A stretch of DNA of 64,000 nt, from the NCBI GenBank assembly GCA_021808665.1, contig JAKBBA010000017.1, positions 6,153 through 70,152 of the forward strand, given 5' to 3'. Positions 27,384 to 34,542 of this stretch are shown one piece after another. The notes below the pieces were generated by a model. It was not told the DNA's origin. It was given only the letters and a program-made list of their open reading frames with translations, and searched no databases. A program made the position numbers and the translations under genes. Position 1 is the first letter of the stretch. Each line of letters opens with the position of its first letter. The DNA comes from Actinomycetes bacterium. Its GTDB lineage: Bacteria; Actinomycetota; Acidimicrobiia; Acidimicrobiales; Palsa-688.

Positions 27384-28673
27384 TCAGCCCCCGAGCTGAG
27401 TGGTCGTCGCCGAGTCCGGGGAAGCGGTCGGAGCGGTCGGATCCCAGTCAGGTCGGGCAGGGGGCTCGCGCCGGCGCCACTCGTCGGGGATCGTCGCTTC
27501 GAGTACGTCGTCGACGGTCACCACTCCGAGGGGCCGGGAGTCGCCGTCGACGACTGGCACGGTCATGAGGTTGTAGTCCGCCATCAGCAAGGCCACGTCG
27601 ACGACGTCAGCACCTGGAGCGACCCTGACCGGGTCCGATTCGACCACGTCGGCTAGGTGCGCGTCCGGATCGGCGTGCAACAGACCGATGACAGTCACCG
27701 TGCCGATCAGGCGGCCGTCGACGTCCACCGCGTGCATGGTGATGAGCGCCTCGGGCTGGATGTTGTCGGCGAGGCGTATCCGCCGCAGCGCTTCGGCAAC
27801 GGTCGCGTCAGCGGGCGCGGACAGAAAGTCGACTCCCATGATCCCCCCGGCGCTTTTCGCGTTGAAACCTAACAGTGTCAGCACCTTCGTCCGCGTACCA
27901 ACAGGCAGCAGATCGAGGACCTTCTGACGGCGGGCTTGTGGTAGCTCCCCGATAGCGTCGGCGGCGTCGTCGGCACGCATATGGGCGATAACGTCCGCTA
28001 CCTCTGCGTCGGTCCTGTCACCAAAAAGACGGTTGGCGGTGTCAGGGTCAAGCTCCTCGAAGACGTCGGCCTCAAGCTCGGGGTCGGCGTGCACCACATC
28101 GAGGATCTCCTCCCCCTCGTTTCGTGACGCCTCCTCCAGAAGGTCAGCGATCTGCGCAGGTTTCAGACGACCCAGGCGACCGAAACCGGACCGCACGCGC
28201 AAGCTCTGACTATGGCCGATCAGAGGCTCAAAATCTTTCCAATCCCTACAAGCCTCGCCACTGCTTCGCCGGATCATCCCGAACAGCCGGGCGGGACGGC
28301 GGGTGTCAAGGCACGACACAACCCACCCCTCCCCGCTGGCGCGCATCTCGACGTCCCACGCACGCACGAGATCGGCGTCGGTCACATCGATCAATCGGTG
28401 ACCGAGAATGTCGCCACGGAGCAGAACCTCGCCGTCGCGACGCTCGAAGCTGCGCAGGTCGACCTTGGTCTCGGCGAGCACGACTGACTCCTCAGTCATC
28501 TCCGAAATCCGGCCGACGGGGACGAAAACCCGACGGCCACCCACTTTGACCACCAACCCTTTCATCAGCGGGTAGTCGCCACCGCGCAGCCTTACGACGA
28601 CGTCGTCGATCTTGCCCACAGGCTCCTTGGAGGGTGACAGCAGCTGACGGCCCAACAACGCTGACAGGTGCAC
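27384..28673 (-). CDS. PRC-barrel / MgtE-N / CBS-pair soluble protein
   Basis: A 429-residue cytosolic protein. A PRC-barrel-like region covers about 1-85 (GRQLLSPSKEPVGKIDDVVV). An MgtE intracellular N domain of superhelical repeats lies at about 160-270 (LKPAQIADLLEEASRNEG...VIAHMRADDAADAIGELP). Two CBS domains follow at about 275-400. It matches the cytosolic Mg-sensing half of MgtE but has no transmembrane part; the tail is Pro/Thr-rich. Its stop is four bases before the NRAMP-type transporter. In MgtE these domains close the channel when Mg is high. Here I infer that it gates or regulates the neighbour in trans. Confidence 0.88.
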   Translation of the reverse strand: MHLSALLGRQLLSPSKEPVGKIDDVVVRLRGGDYPLMKGLVVKVGGRRVFVPVGRISEMTEESVVLAETKVDLRSFERRDGEVLLRGDILGHRLIDVTDADLVRAWDVEMRASGEGWVVSCLDTRRPARLFGMIRRSSGEACRDWKDFEPLIGHSQSLRVRSGFGRLGRLKPAQIADLLEEASRNEGEEILDVVHADPELEADVFEELDPDTANRLFGDRTDAEVADVIAHMRADDAADAIGELPQARRQKVLDLLPVGTRTKVLTLLGFNAKSAGGIMGVDFLSAPADATVAEALRRIRLADNIQPEALITMHAVDVDGRLIGTVTVIGLLHADPDAHLADVVESDPVRVAPGADVVDVALLMADYNLMTVPVVDGDSRPLGVVTVDDVLEATIPDEWRRREPPARPDWDPTAPTASPDSATTTQLGG

Positions 28674-28686
28674 TCCCCCACCTTAG

Positions 28687-28814
28687 GTCAGCTGACTCCG
28701 GCCGGAAACGACGTTCACCCAGAGTTCACCAGCAGTTCTCCAACAGGCCAACCTGGCGGCGCCAACCCACCGTGGCTCAGAACCTGCTTCTCATTCGGAA
28801 CTGCGATCATCGCA
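28687..28814. promoter_or_regulatory. leader between tRNA-Leu and the MgtE-N/NRAMP operon with two palindromes
   Basis: This 148-base gap upstream of the MgtE-N/CBS gene (minus strand) holds two short perfect palindromes: GTCAGCTGAC at 28687-28696 and TGCGAT-C-ATCGCA at 28802-28814. Either could be a repressor site. I could not recognise a riboswitch such as the M-box. The first palindrome lies only about 14 bases upstream of the start codon. Confidence 0.35.
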
Positions 28815-28821
28815 CCTGCGG

Positions 28822-28905
28822 TGCCCGGAGCGGGAATCGAACCCGCACGACCTCTCGGTCAAAGGTGTTTGAGACCTTCGCGTCTACCTGTTCCGCCATC
28901 CGGGC
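28822..28905 (-). tRNA. tRNA-Leu (CAA anticodon)
   Basis: A cloverleaf on the minus strand. The acceptor stem GCCCGGA pairs with TCCGGGC, the anticodon stem AAGGT/ACCTT encloses CTCAAAC, giving anticodon CAA, which reads UUG. The T-arm is GCGGGTTCGATTCCCGC. A long variable arm (GACC...GGTC) marks a class II tRNA, as expected for Leu. The discriminator is A; CCA is not encoded (ACCG follows), so it must be added after transcription. No intron. About 84 nt. The flank 28906-29086 has no gene and probably holds the divergent promoters of this tRNA and fabD. Confidence 0.95.
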
Positions 28906-29086
28906 TGGATTTCAATAGTGCAGCCTAGAACAAAACTCGCTCCGCACAGCACCTCTACCAGGTCAGCCTGACGGCCTTTCGAGGACCGTTACCTTCCGCG
29001 CCGCCCGCAGGTCGTAAAGTCGACCAGGTTTGCAAAGAACGCCCTGAGCAGCTCACGCCCGAAACTCGAGGAGACAGTCCGACAAG

Positions 29087-30289
29087 GTGCCCGCTTTCAT
29101 TTTTCCAGGTCAAGGATCGCAGCGGCCGGGCATGGGCCGACCATGGGTCGACCACCCCTCCTGGGAAGTTGTGGAGGACGCGTCCCGCGCTGCAGGTCGC
29201 GACATCGGATGGCTTCTAAACGAGGCCACCGCAGATGAACTGACCCAAACCCACAACGCACAGCTCGCCACTTTCACTTTCAGCCTGATGGTTCTCGACG
29301 CGGTCGAGCGCATCGGTGTGGAACCGACTCGCCTTGCTGGCCACTCGGTCGGCGAGTACAGCGCCCTGGCAGCCAGCGGGGCCTTGGGGTTCGACGCTTC
29401 AGTCCAGCTGGTCGCCGAGCGAGGAGAAGCCATGCAGTCAGCCGCCGAGGCTCGGCCCGGAGCGATGACAGTCCTTGAGGGATGCGACGCAGACACCGCC
29501 GACGTGGCCTGCCGCCTGGCGGAGGGCGACGTCTGGCTGGCGAACATCAACACCTCAGACGAGTCCGTCATAGCCGGCGATCCCGCCGCTATCGAAGCGG
29601 CGGTGGCTTGGGCCGATCGACTCGGAGCGAAGCGCTCCTATCCCGTCAGGGTCAGCGGCGCCTTCCACACCCCGCTCATGGCGCCAGCGCGCGAACGGCT
29701 CCGCAAGATGCTCGACACCACGATCTTCCACGACCCCGACACCCCCCTGGTCGCCAACGTCGACAGCAGGTTCCACGTCGGCGGCGACGAATGGAGGCTG
29801 ATGCTGTCAGCACAGCTGTGCAGCCCGGTCAGATGGCATCAAAGCGTCCTACGCCTCGCCGGCGCCCTGGACCCGGACCTTGAGGAGGAGAAGTTCTTCG
29901 TAGAGCTCGGCCCGGGGGACTCCCTGTGCGCCACAGTCAGGCAGACCCTGCCGAGCGCTGTCACGGTATCCGTATCTGTACCCAACGACCTGGACCGACT
30001 GGTCGACACGATGGCCGGCGACAGCGTCCTACACACCTATGCTTCGGTTCACCACGGGGAGCTCCTATACGTCTCAGAGCGGGTTCTAATCAGCCCGTGT
30101 GCGGGAATTTTCGATCCGCCGCCAAGACCATTCGAGGTTGACGAGCGGATCGAAGTCGGCGGTCTGGTCGGGACCGTGTCAACAATTGAGATCCGCTCAG
30201 GCTTCTCCGGTGTCTTCAGGGGGTACATTGCCCAGCCAGGCGAGCGGGTTCAAGCGGGACAGCCGATAGCCTGGTTGCACAACTCGTGA
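29087..30289 (+). CDS. fabD: malonyl-CoA:ACP transacylase with C-terminal biotinyl/lipoyl-like domain
   Basis: Transfers malonyl from CoA to acyl carrier protein. The transacylase core spans about residues 1-308: FPGQGSQ at the N-terminus, nucleophile Ser87 (GHSVGEYS), Arg112 (ERGEAM) and His194 (GAFHTPLM). FabD is normally about 300-310 residues; this one has 400. The extra 80-90 residues resemble a biotin carboxyl carrier domain: SPCAGIFDPPP, then IEVGGLVGTV, and GFSGVF...PGERVQAGQPIAWL. The turn that should hold the biotinyl lysine (AMKM) is replaced by STIEIRS. GTG 29087 start; the stop overlaps fabH. First gene of fabD-fabH-acpP-fabF. Confidence 0.94.
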   Translation: MPAFIFPGQGSQRPGMGRPWVDHPSWEVVEDASRAAGRDIGWLLNEATADELTQTHNAQLATFTFSLMVLDAVERIGVEPTRLAGHSVGEYSALAASGALGFDASVQLVAERGEAMQSAAEARPGAMTVLEGCDADTADVACRLAEGDVWLANINTSDESVIAGDPAAIEAAVAWADRLGAKRSYPVRVSGAFHTPLMAPARERLRKMLDTTIFHDPDTPLVANVDSRFHVGGDEWRLMLSAQLCSPVRWHQSVLRLAGALDPDLEEEKFFVELGPGDSLCATVRQTLPSAVTVSVSVPNDLDRLVDTMAGDSVLHTYASVHHGELLYVSERVLISPCAGIFDPPPRPFEVDERIEVGGLVGTVSTIEIRSGFSGVFRGYIAQPGERVQAGQPIAWLHNS

Positions 30290-31275
30290 CCGGCGTAACG
30301 ATCACCGGCTGGGGGTCTGCTCTTCCGGAGCGTACCGTCACCAACGACGAGATCGCCACCCTGTTCGACACCAGCGACGAATGGATCGTCGAGCGAAGCG
30401 GAATCCACACGCGCCACGTGGCCACGGGACCTTTCGTCGACCCACCCGCTGATCCCCACCCTCCTATGAGTGGCCTGGGGACGACCGGAACGCTCGCAGC
30501 ACGCGCGGCACGCGAAGCGCTGCAAGTTGCCGGCCTCGAAGGTGGCGACGTCGACATGGTCGTCTTGTGCACGACGACAGCCGATCAGCTCATCCCGGCA
30601 AGCTCTGCCTCCGTCGCCGCCGAGCTGGGCGTAACCGGCGGGGCCATGGACGTCAACGCCGCTTGCGCCGGTTTCACCTACGGGATCGTTACGGCCAGCG
30701 GCCTGATCGCAGCCGGAGCCCGCCGGATAGTGCTGATCGGAGCTGAAACCCTCTCGCGGGCAACTAACTGGTCGGACCGGACGAACGCTTTCCTCTTCGG
30801 CGACGGAGCCGGCGCCGTCGTGATCGGAGCCACCCCCGGTGACAGTTCCCTCCTCGGATGGGATCTAGGTGTCGACGGTACGTTAGTCGACCTTCTCTAC
30901 GCCCACCACGGGTCCGGAATGGCGATGCGTGGCAAGGAGGTCTTTAGAAGGGCCGTGACAGCCACCGTGGCATCAGCGAAAGCCTCCTTGGAGCGGGCGA
31001 AGCTCGACGTGGACGACGTGGCTTTGTTCGTTCCCCACCAGGCGAACATCAGGATCATGGATGCCGTAGCGTCGAGGCTGGGAATACCCGAGGAGAGAGT
31101 CGCGTCGGTCATCGGTTCCACCGGAAACACAAGCTCGGCTTCCATCCCTCTCGCCCTGGTCGACGCCATCCGAGCCGGACGAGTGTCCGAAGGCGACCAC
31201 CTGCTCCTGGCCGGCTTCGGCGCTGGTATGACCTGGGCGTCCGCTGTGTGGCGCTGGCAGGGGAACCAGCCGTGA
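30286..31275 (+). CDS. fabH: 3-oxoacyl-ACP synthase III
   Basis: Starts fatty acid chains by condensing an acyl-CoA primer with malonyl-ACP. 329 residues with the Cys-His-Asn triad at Cys127 (NAACAGFTYG), His251 (VPHQANIRI) and Asn281 (STGNTSSAS). A Pro-rich insert of roughly 15 residues (about 49-63) follows TRHVA, in the region that helps shape the primer pocket, and may affect primer choice. Start is GTG 30286 in a GTGA overlap with fabD. The next gene, acpP, lies 85 bases on. Confidence 0.95.
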   Translation: MTGVTITGWGSALPERTVTNDEIATLFDTSDEWIVERSGIHTRHVATGPFVDPPADPHPPMSGLGTTGTLAARAAREALQVAGLEGGDVDMVVLCTTTADQLIPASSASVAAELGVTGGAMDVNAACAGFTYGIVTASGLIAAGARRIVLIGAETLSRATNWSDRTNAFLFGDGAGAVVIGATPGDSSLLGWDLGVDGTLVDLLYAHHGSGMAMRGKEVFRRAVTATVASAKASLERAKLDVDDVALFVPHQANIRIMDAVASRLGIPEERVASVIGSTGNTSSASIPLALVDAIRAGRVSEGDHLLLAGFGAGMTWASAVWRWQGNQP

Positions 31276-31360
31276 ATCGAGAAGGGACCCCGCCTACCCA
31301 GTAGATTTGAGAAGTTGAGCCGACGCAGGAACAACGAGACGAGACAGGACAAGAGAGGAC

Positions 31361-31603
31361 ATGATGGACCAAGAGGAAGCATTCGACAAGTTCAAGCAGT
31401 GTGCCGTTGACGTACTTCAGGTCGAGCCTTCGAAGGTGACCCCCGAGGCCAGCTTCGCCGACGACTTGGACGCCGACAGCCTCGACCTGGTAGAGCTGGT
31501 GATGGCCCTCGAAGAGCAGTTCGACATCACTGTCGACGAGTCCGAGCTCGAAGGCGTCAAGACTGTGGCCCAAGCCTTCGGTCTGGTCACCTCGAAGCTC
31601 TGA
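31361..31603 (+). CDS. acpP: acyl carrier protein
   Basis: An 80-residue acidic four-helix carrier for fatty acid synthesis. The 4'-phosphopantetheine attachment site is Ser40 in DADSLDLVEL. There are two adjacent ATGs (31361 and 31364) with AGAGGA just upstream; the second gives slightly better spacing. The stop overlaps the fabF start as TGATG, so translation of the two is coupled. The 85 bases before it could hold a separate promoter to raise ACP levels, but I see no clear box. Confidence 0.97.
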   Translation: MMDQEEAFDKFKQCAVDVLQVEPSKVTPEASFADDLDADSLDLVELVMALEEQFDITVDESELEGVKTVAQAFGLVTSKL

Positions 31604-32820
31604 TGTTCGCCCTCCACCCCTACCCGGGCAACGCCGGGATACCAGGAAGGCGGGTAGTGGTCACAGGAGTCGGGGTGGTGGCCCCTTGCGGAGTCGGCCA
31701 GGACGCTTTCTGGGCGGGGCTTCACCGCCCTCCGGCGGAGGGCCCACGGAGAGTTCCCGGTTTCGACGCCACCGACATCTACGGTCCGAAGGAGCTTCGC
31801 CGAGTAGACCGCTTCACCCAGTTCGCCGCCGTAGCCGCCGAGGAGGCTTTGGTCGACGCGGGCGGGTTGGCGGCTTTGGGGGTAGACCCCGACCGTGCCG
31901 GAGTCATGATTGGCACCGGGATAGGCGGCATCGAGACTCTTGAAGATCAAATCCACGTCATGGACGAGCGGGGCGCCCGCCGGGTCACACCGTTCCTCGT
32001 TCCGATGATGATGGGGAACCGAGCCGCAGCGGACGTTTCGATGCGCTACGGGATGCGCGGGCCATGCGAGGCGATCGTGACAGCCTGCGCAGCTGGCACC
32101 CAGAGCGTTGGGGCCGGTGCTCGCCTGGTCGCGTCGGGGCGCTGCGACGTCGTGCTTGCCGGATCCTCGGAGGCGGCGATGACACCCATCGGAGAAGCTG
32201 GCTTCGCCAACATGACAGCGCTGTCGACGAGCGGAAAGTCCATGCCCTTCGACGCCAAGCGGGACGGATTTGTCATGAGCGAAGGGGGCGCCGTGCTCGT
32301 ACTTGAGGACTTCGAGCACGCAAAGGCTCGGAACGCGAAGATCTACGCCGAAGTCTTGGGAGCGGCGAGCACCGCAGATGCACATCACATCACGGCGCCA
32401 GCTCCTGAAGGTGCTGGCGCCGTTGCGTGCATGGAACTTGCAATACAAGACGCCGGCCTCGCCCCTGGGGACATTGTCCACATCAACGCGCACGGGACTT
32501 CCACCCCCGCCAACGACCGATCCGAGAGCCTGGCGATCACCAAGGTGTTCGGGGCTCCAGGCCCGATCGTCACTTCTATAAAAGGCGTCTGCGGGCATTC
32601 GCTGGGCGCTGCCGGCTCGATAGAAGCCGTCGCTTTGGCGCTGACGATCGCCAAGGCCAGCATTCCGCCGACGCTCGGCTTGACCGAGATGGACCCCGAG
32701 ATCCATCTCGAAGTCGTGACCGGCGCCGCGCTGGATTGGAACCCCGGGCCTTCGCTGTCGAACAGCTTCGGCTTCGGCGGTCACAACGGCACTATCGTAA
32801 TGGGACCAGTGACAGCCTGA
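31603..32820 (+). CDS. fabF: 3-oxoacyl-ACP synthase II
   Basis: Elongating beta-ketoacyl-ACP synthase, 405 residues. The Cys-His-His triad is visible: Cys162 (VTACAAGTQS), His in INAHGTSTPAND and His in KGVCGHSLGAAG. The glycine-rich end SNSFGFGGHNGTIV is typical. The ATG shares one base with the acpP stop. It completes the fabD-fabH-acpP-fabF operon; acetyl-CoA carboxylase genes, often next in actinobacteria, do not follow. A hairpin lies immediately after the stop. Confidence 0.97.
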   Translation: MFALHPYPGNAGIPGRRVVVTGVGVVAPCGVGQDAFWAGLHRPPAEGPRRVPGFDATDIYGPKELRRVDRFTQFAAVAAEEALVDAGGLAALGVDPDRAGVMIGTGIGGIETLEDQIHVMDERGARRVTPFLVPMMMGNRAAADVSMRYGMRGPCEAIVTACAAGTQSVGAGARLVASGRCDVVLAGSSEAAMTPIGEAGFANMTALSTSGKSMPFDAKRDGFVMSEGGAVLVLEDFEHAKARNAKIYAEVLGAASTADAHHITAPAPEGAGAVACMELAIQDAGLAPGDIVHINAHGTSTPANDRSESLAITKVFGAPGPIVTSIKGVCGHSLGAAGSIEAVALALTIAKASIPPTLGLTEMDPEIHLEVVTGAALDWNPGPSLSNSFGFGGHNGTIVMGPVTA

Positions 32821-32845
32821 GAGTTGCGGGCCGAGCCCGCAACTC
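32821..32845. terminator. bidirectional hairpin between fabF and bcp
   Basis: A perfect 11-bp stem (32821-32831 with 32835-32845) with a three-base loop begins directly after the fabF stop. bcp ends at 32878 on the other strand. No T-run follows, so its action as terminator is inferred from strength and place. Confidence 0.75.
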
Positions 32846-32877
32846 GACGCCCTGGCTCTCGATGCCCAGCCTTGTCG

Positions 32878-33330
32878 TCAGCCTGTCAGCGCGGAAAGAA
32901 GCTTCTTAGGAGTGTCAGCTGGGGATATCTTGTACCACACCTGCTCCAGTTTTCCTTCCTTGTCGATCAGGAACGAAGACCGGAGTATCCCCATGTACTT
33001 CTTTCCGTACATGGACTTCTCCGTCCACACGCCATAGGCTTCGGCCACCGTATGGTCAGCGTCGGATAGCAGAGGAAAGCCGAGACTGTATTTCTGGTCG
33101 AACCTGGCCTGCTTCGCCGGCGGGTCAGGGCTGATCCCGATGACAGCGGTGTCGCCGACGTCGCTGAGGACATCGCGCAGACCGCAAGCTTGAGTGGTGC
33201 ACCCCGGGGTATCGGCTTTGGGATAGAAGTAGACAAGGACCTTCCTGCCACGAAACGACGCCAGCCTTACTGTGGCTGCGTTCTGATCGGGCAACTCGAA
33301 GTCGGGGGCGGCTTCACCGGGGCTCAGCAC
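32878..33330 (-). CDS. bcp: thioredoxin-dependent peroxiredoxin, BCP/PrxQ type
   Basis: A 150-residue cytosolic peroxidase that reduces hydrogen peroxide and organic peroxides with thioredoxin. The peroxidatic cysteine is about residue 44 in TPGCTTQACGLRD; a second cysteine five residues on is the resolving residue of the atypical 2-Cys class. VYFYPKADTPGC and SFLIDKEGKL are family blocks. GTG start at 33330. It is convergent with fabF and followed upstream by the AcuI-like gene on the same strand after 80 bases. Confidence 0.95.
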   Translation of the reverse strand: MLSPGEAAPDFELPDQNAATVRLASFRGRKVLVYFYPKADTPGCTTQACGLRDVLSDVGDTAVIGISPDPPAKQARFDQKYSLGFPLLSDADHTVAEAYGVWTEKSMYGKKYMGILRSSFLIDKEGKLEQVWYKISPADTPKKLLSALTG

Positions 33331-33410
33331 GTCTGACCTTTCGACAAGTTCGACATACTCAGGATGGTAGCCACCGCCGGACGGTCTCGCTCGCTGCCAA
33401 TGCTGGGAAG

Positions 33411-34406
33411 TTACGCCAGTGAGACTATGTGGCGTCCGGTGAGCTCCCCCCGCGATATTCGCGTGAGGGCGTCGTCGAGACCTTCGAGACCGGTCTCGGT
33501 AACCATGTCGTCCAGCCCGGAAGGCCTCAAGTCAGTCCCCAGGCGTTCCCACACCGCCCGCCTGCGGTCTATGGGCACCTGGACAGAGTCGACTCCGAGA
33601 AGTGAAACCCCCCGAAGGATGAAAGGCATCACGGTTGTGGGGACGCCAGCACCCCCAGTCAAGCCGCTCGCAGCGACGGCACCGGCGTACCTGATGCTGG
33701 CCAGCACGTTAGCTAGGGTAACTCCGCCGACGCAGTCGACCGCCGCAGCGTAGACCTCGGGCTGCAAAGGCCTGCCTTCCTTGGACTCCAGTGATGCCCG
33801 GTCGATGACCTCAGAGGCTCCCAACGAACGCAAGTAAGCCCCGGCGGTGGCGGACTTCCCGGTGCTGGCCACTACTTCGTAACCCCTGGCAGCCAGCAGG
33901 TTGACGGCGACGCTGCCAACCCCGCCGGTCGCCCCGGTCACTAGGACTGGTCCCGAGCCCGTTGTCAGGCCGGCTTTCTCCAGCGCTATGACCGACAAGG
34001 CAGCGGTGAAACCGGCAGTGCCAATTACCATCGCCGAGCGACTGTCAAGACCAGCTGGCATGGGAATCAGCCAGTCGGCTGGGACCCTAGCCTTCGCGGC
34101 GAACCCGCCGTGGCGTGACACTCCCAGGTCGTAACCGTGGGCTATCACCGAAGTTCCAGCCGGTAGAGCACCCGATGGCTCGGCGAGCGTTCCGGCCAGG
34201 TCGATGCCCGGCACCAGGGGTGAGATGCGAGCGACTCGCCCGTCGGGAGAGGCGGCCAGGGCGTCTTTGAAGTTGACTGACGACCACTCCACGTCGACGA
34301 GCGCCCCGTCCCCGCCGAGGAAGTCGACGCCTATCTGTTCTACGTGACGCCTGAACCCATCTGGGCCCTTGGACGCCACGAACGCCGCGAATGTATTTGT
34401 GCTCAC
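33411..34406 (-). CDS. AcuI/YhdH-type acrylyl-CoA reductase-like oxidoreductase
   Basis: A medium-chain reductase of about 331 residues without zinc-binding cysteines. It begins with a GroES-like catalytic fold (WSSVNFKDALAAS, PGIDLAGTL) and continues with an NADPH-binding Rossmann fold (VLVTGATGGVGSVAVNLLAARGYEV). The VNFKD motif marks the YhdH/AcuI branch, which reduces acryloyl-CoA to propionyl-CoA. GTG 34406 or 34415 are plausible starts; the open frame continues to 34724, into the divergent gene. The native substrate is not proven by sequence. Confidence 0.87.
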   Translation of the reverse strand: MSTNTFAAFVASKGPDGFRRHVEQIGVDFLGGDGALVDVEWSSVNFKDALAASPDGRVARISPLVPGIDLAGTLAEPSGALPAGTSVIAHGYDLGVSRHGGFAAKARVPADWLIPMPAGLDSRSAMVIGTAGFTAALSVIALEKAGLTTGSGPVLVTGATGGVGSVAVNLLAARGYEVVASTGKSATAGAYLRSLGASEVIDRASLESKEGRPLQPEVYAAAVDCVGGVTLANVLASIRYAGAVAASGLTGGAGVPTTVMPFILRGVSLLGVDSVQVPIDRRRAVWERLGTDLRPSGLDDMVTETGLEGLDDALTRISRGELTGRHIVSLA

Positions 34407-34542
34407 AGAGAACACGCTAACGGCCGGACAGGGTCTCCAGCGACATAGAACGGTCGGCTCCGAGGACCTGTCCCTCACAGACCTGACCCTCGCCTGGGAC
34501 CCGTCACTACGTCTAGGCCGGAGGGTCGGGTAGATTACCTGG

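Noticed and set aside
31417..32784. 455-codon minus-strand frame opposite acpP-fabF
   Set aside because: Shadow frame covering two conserved genes.
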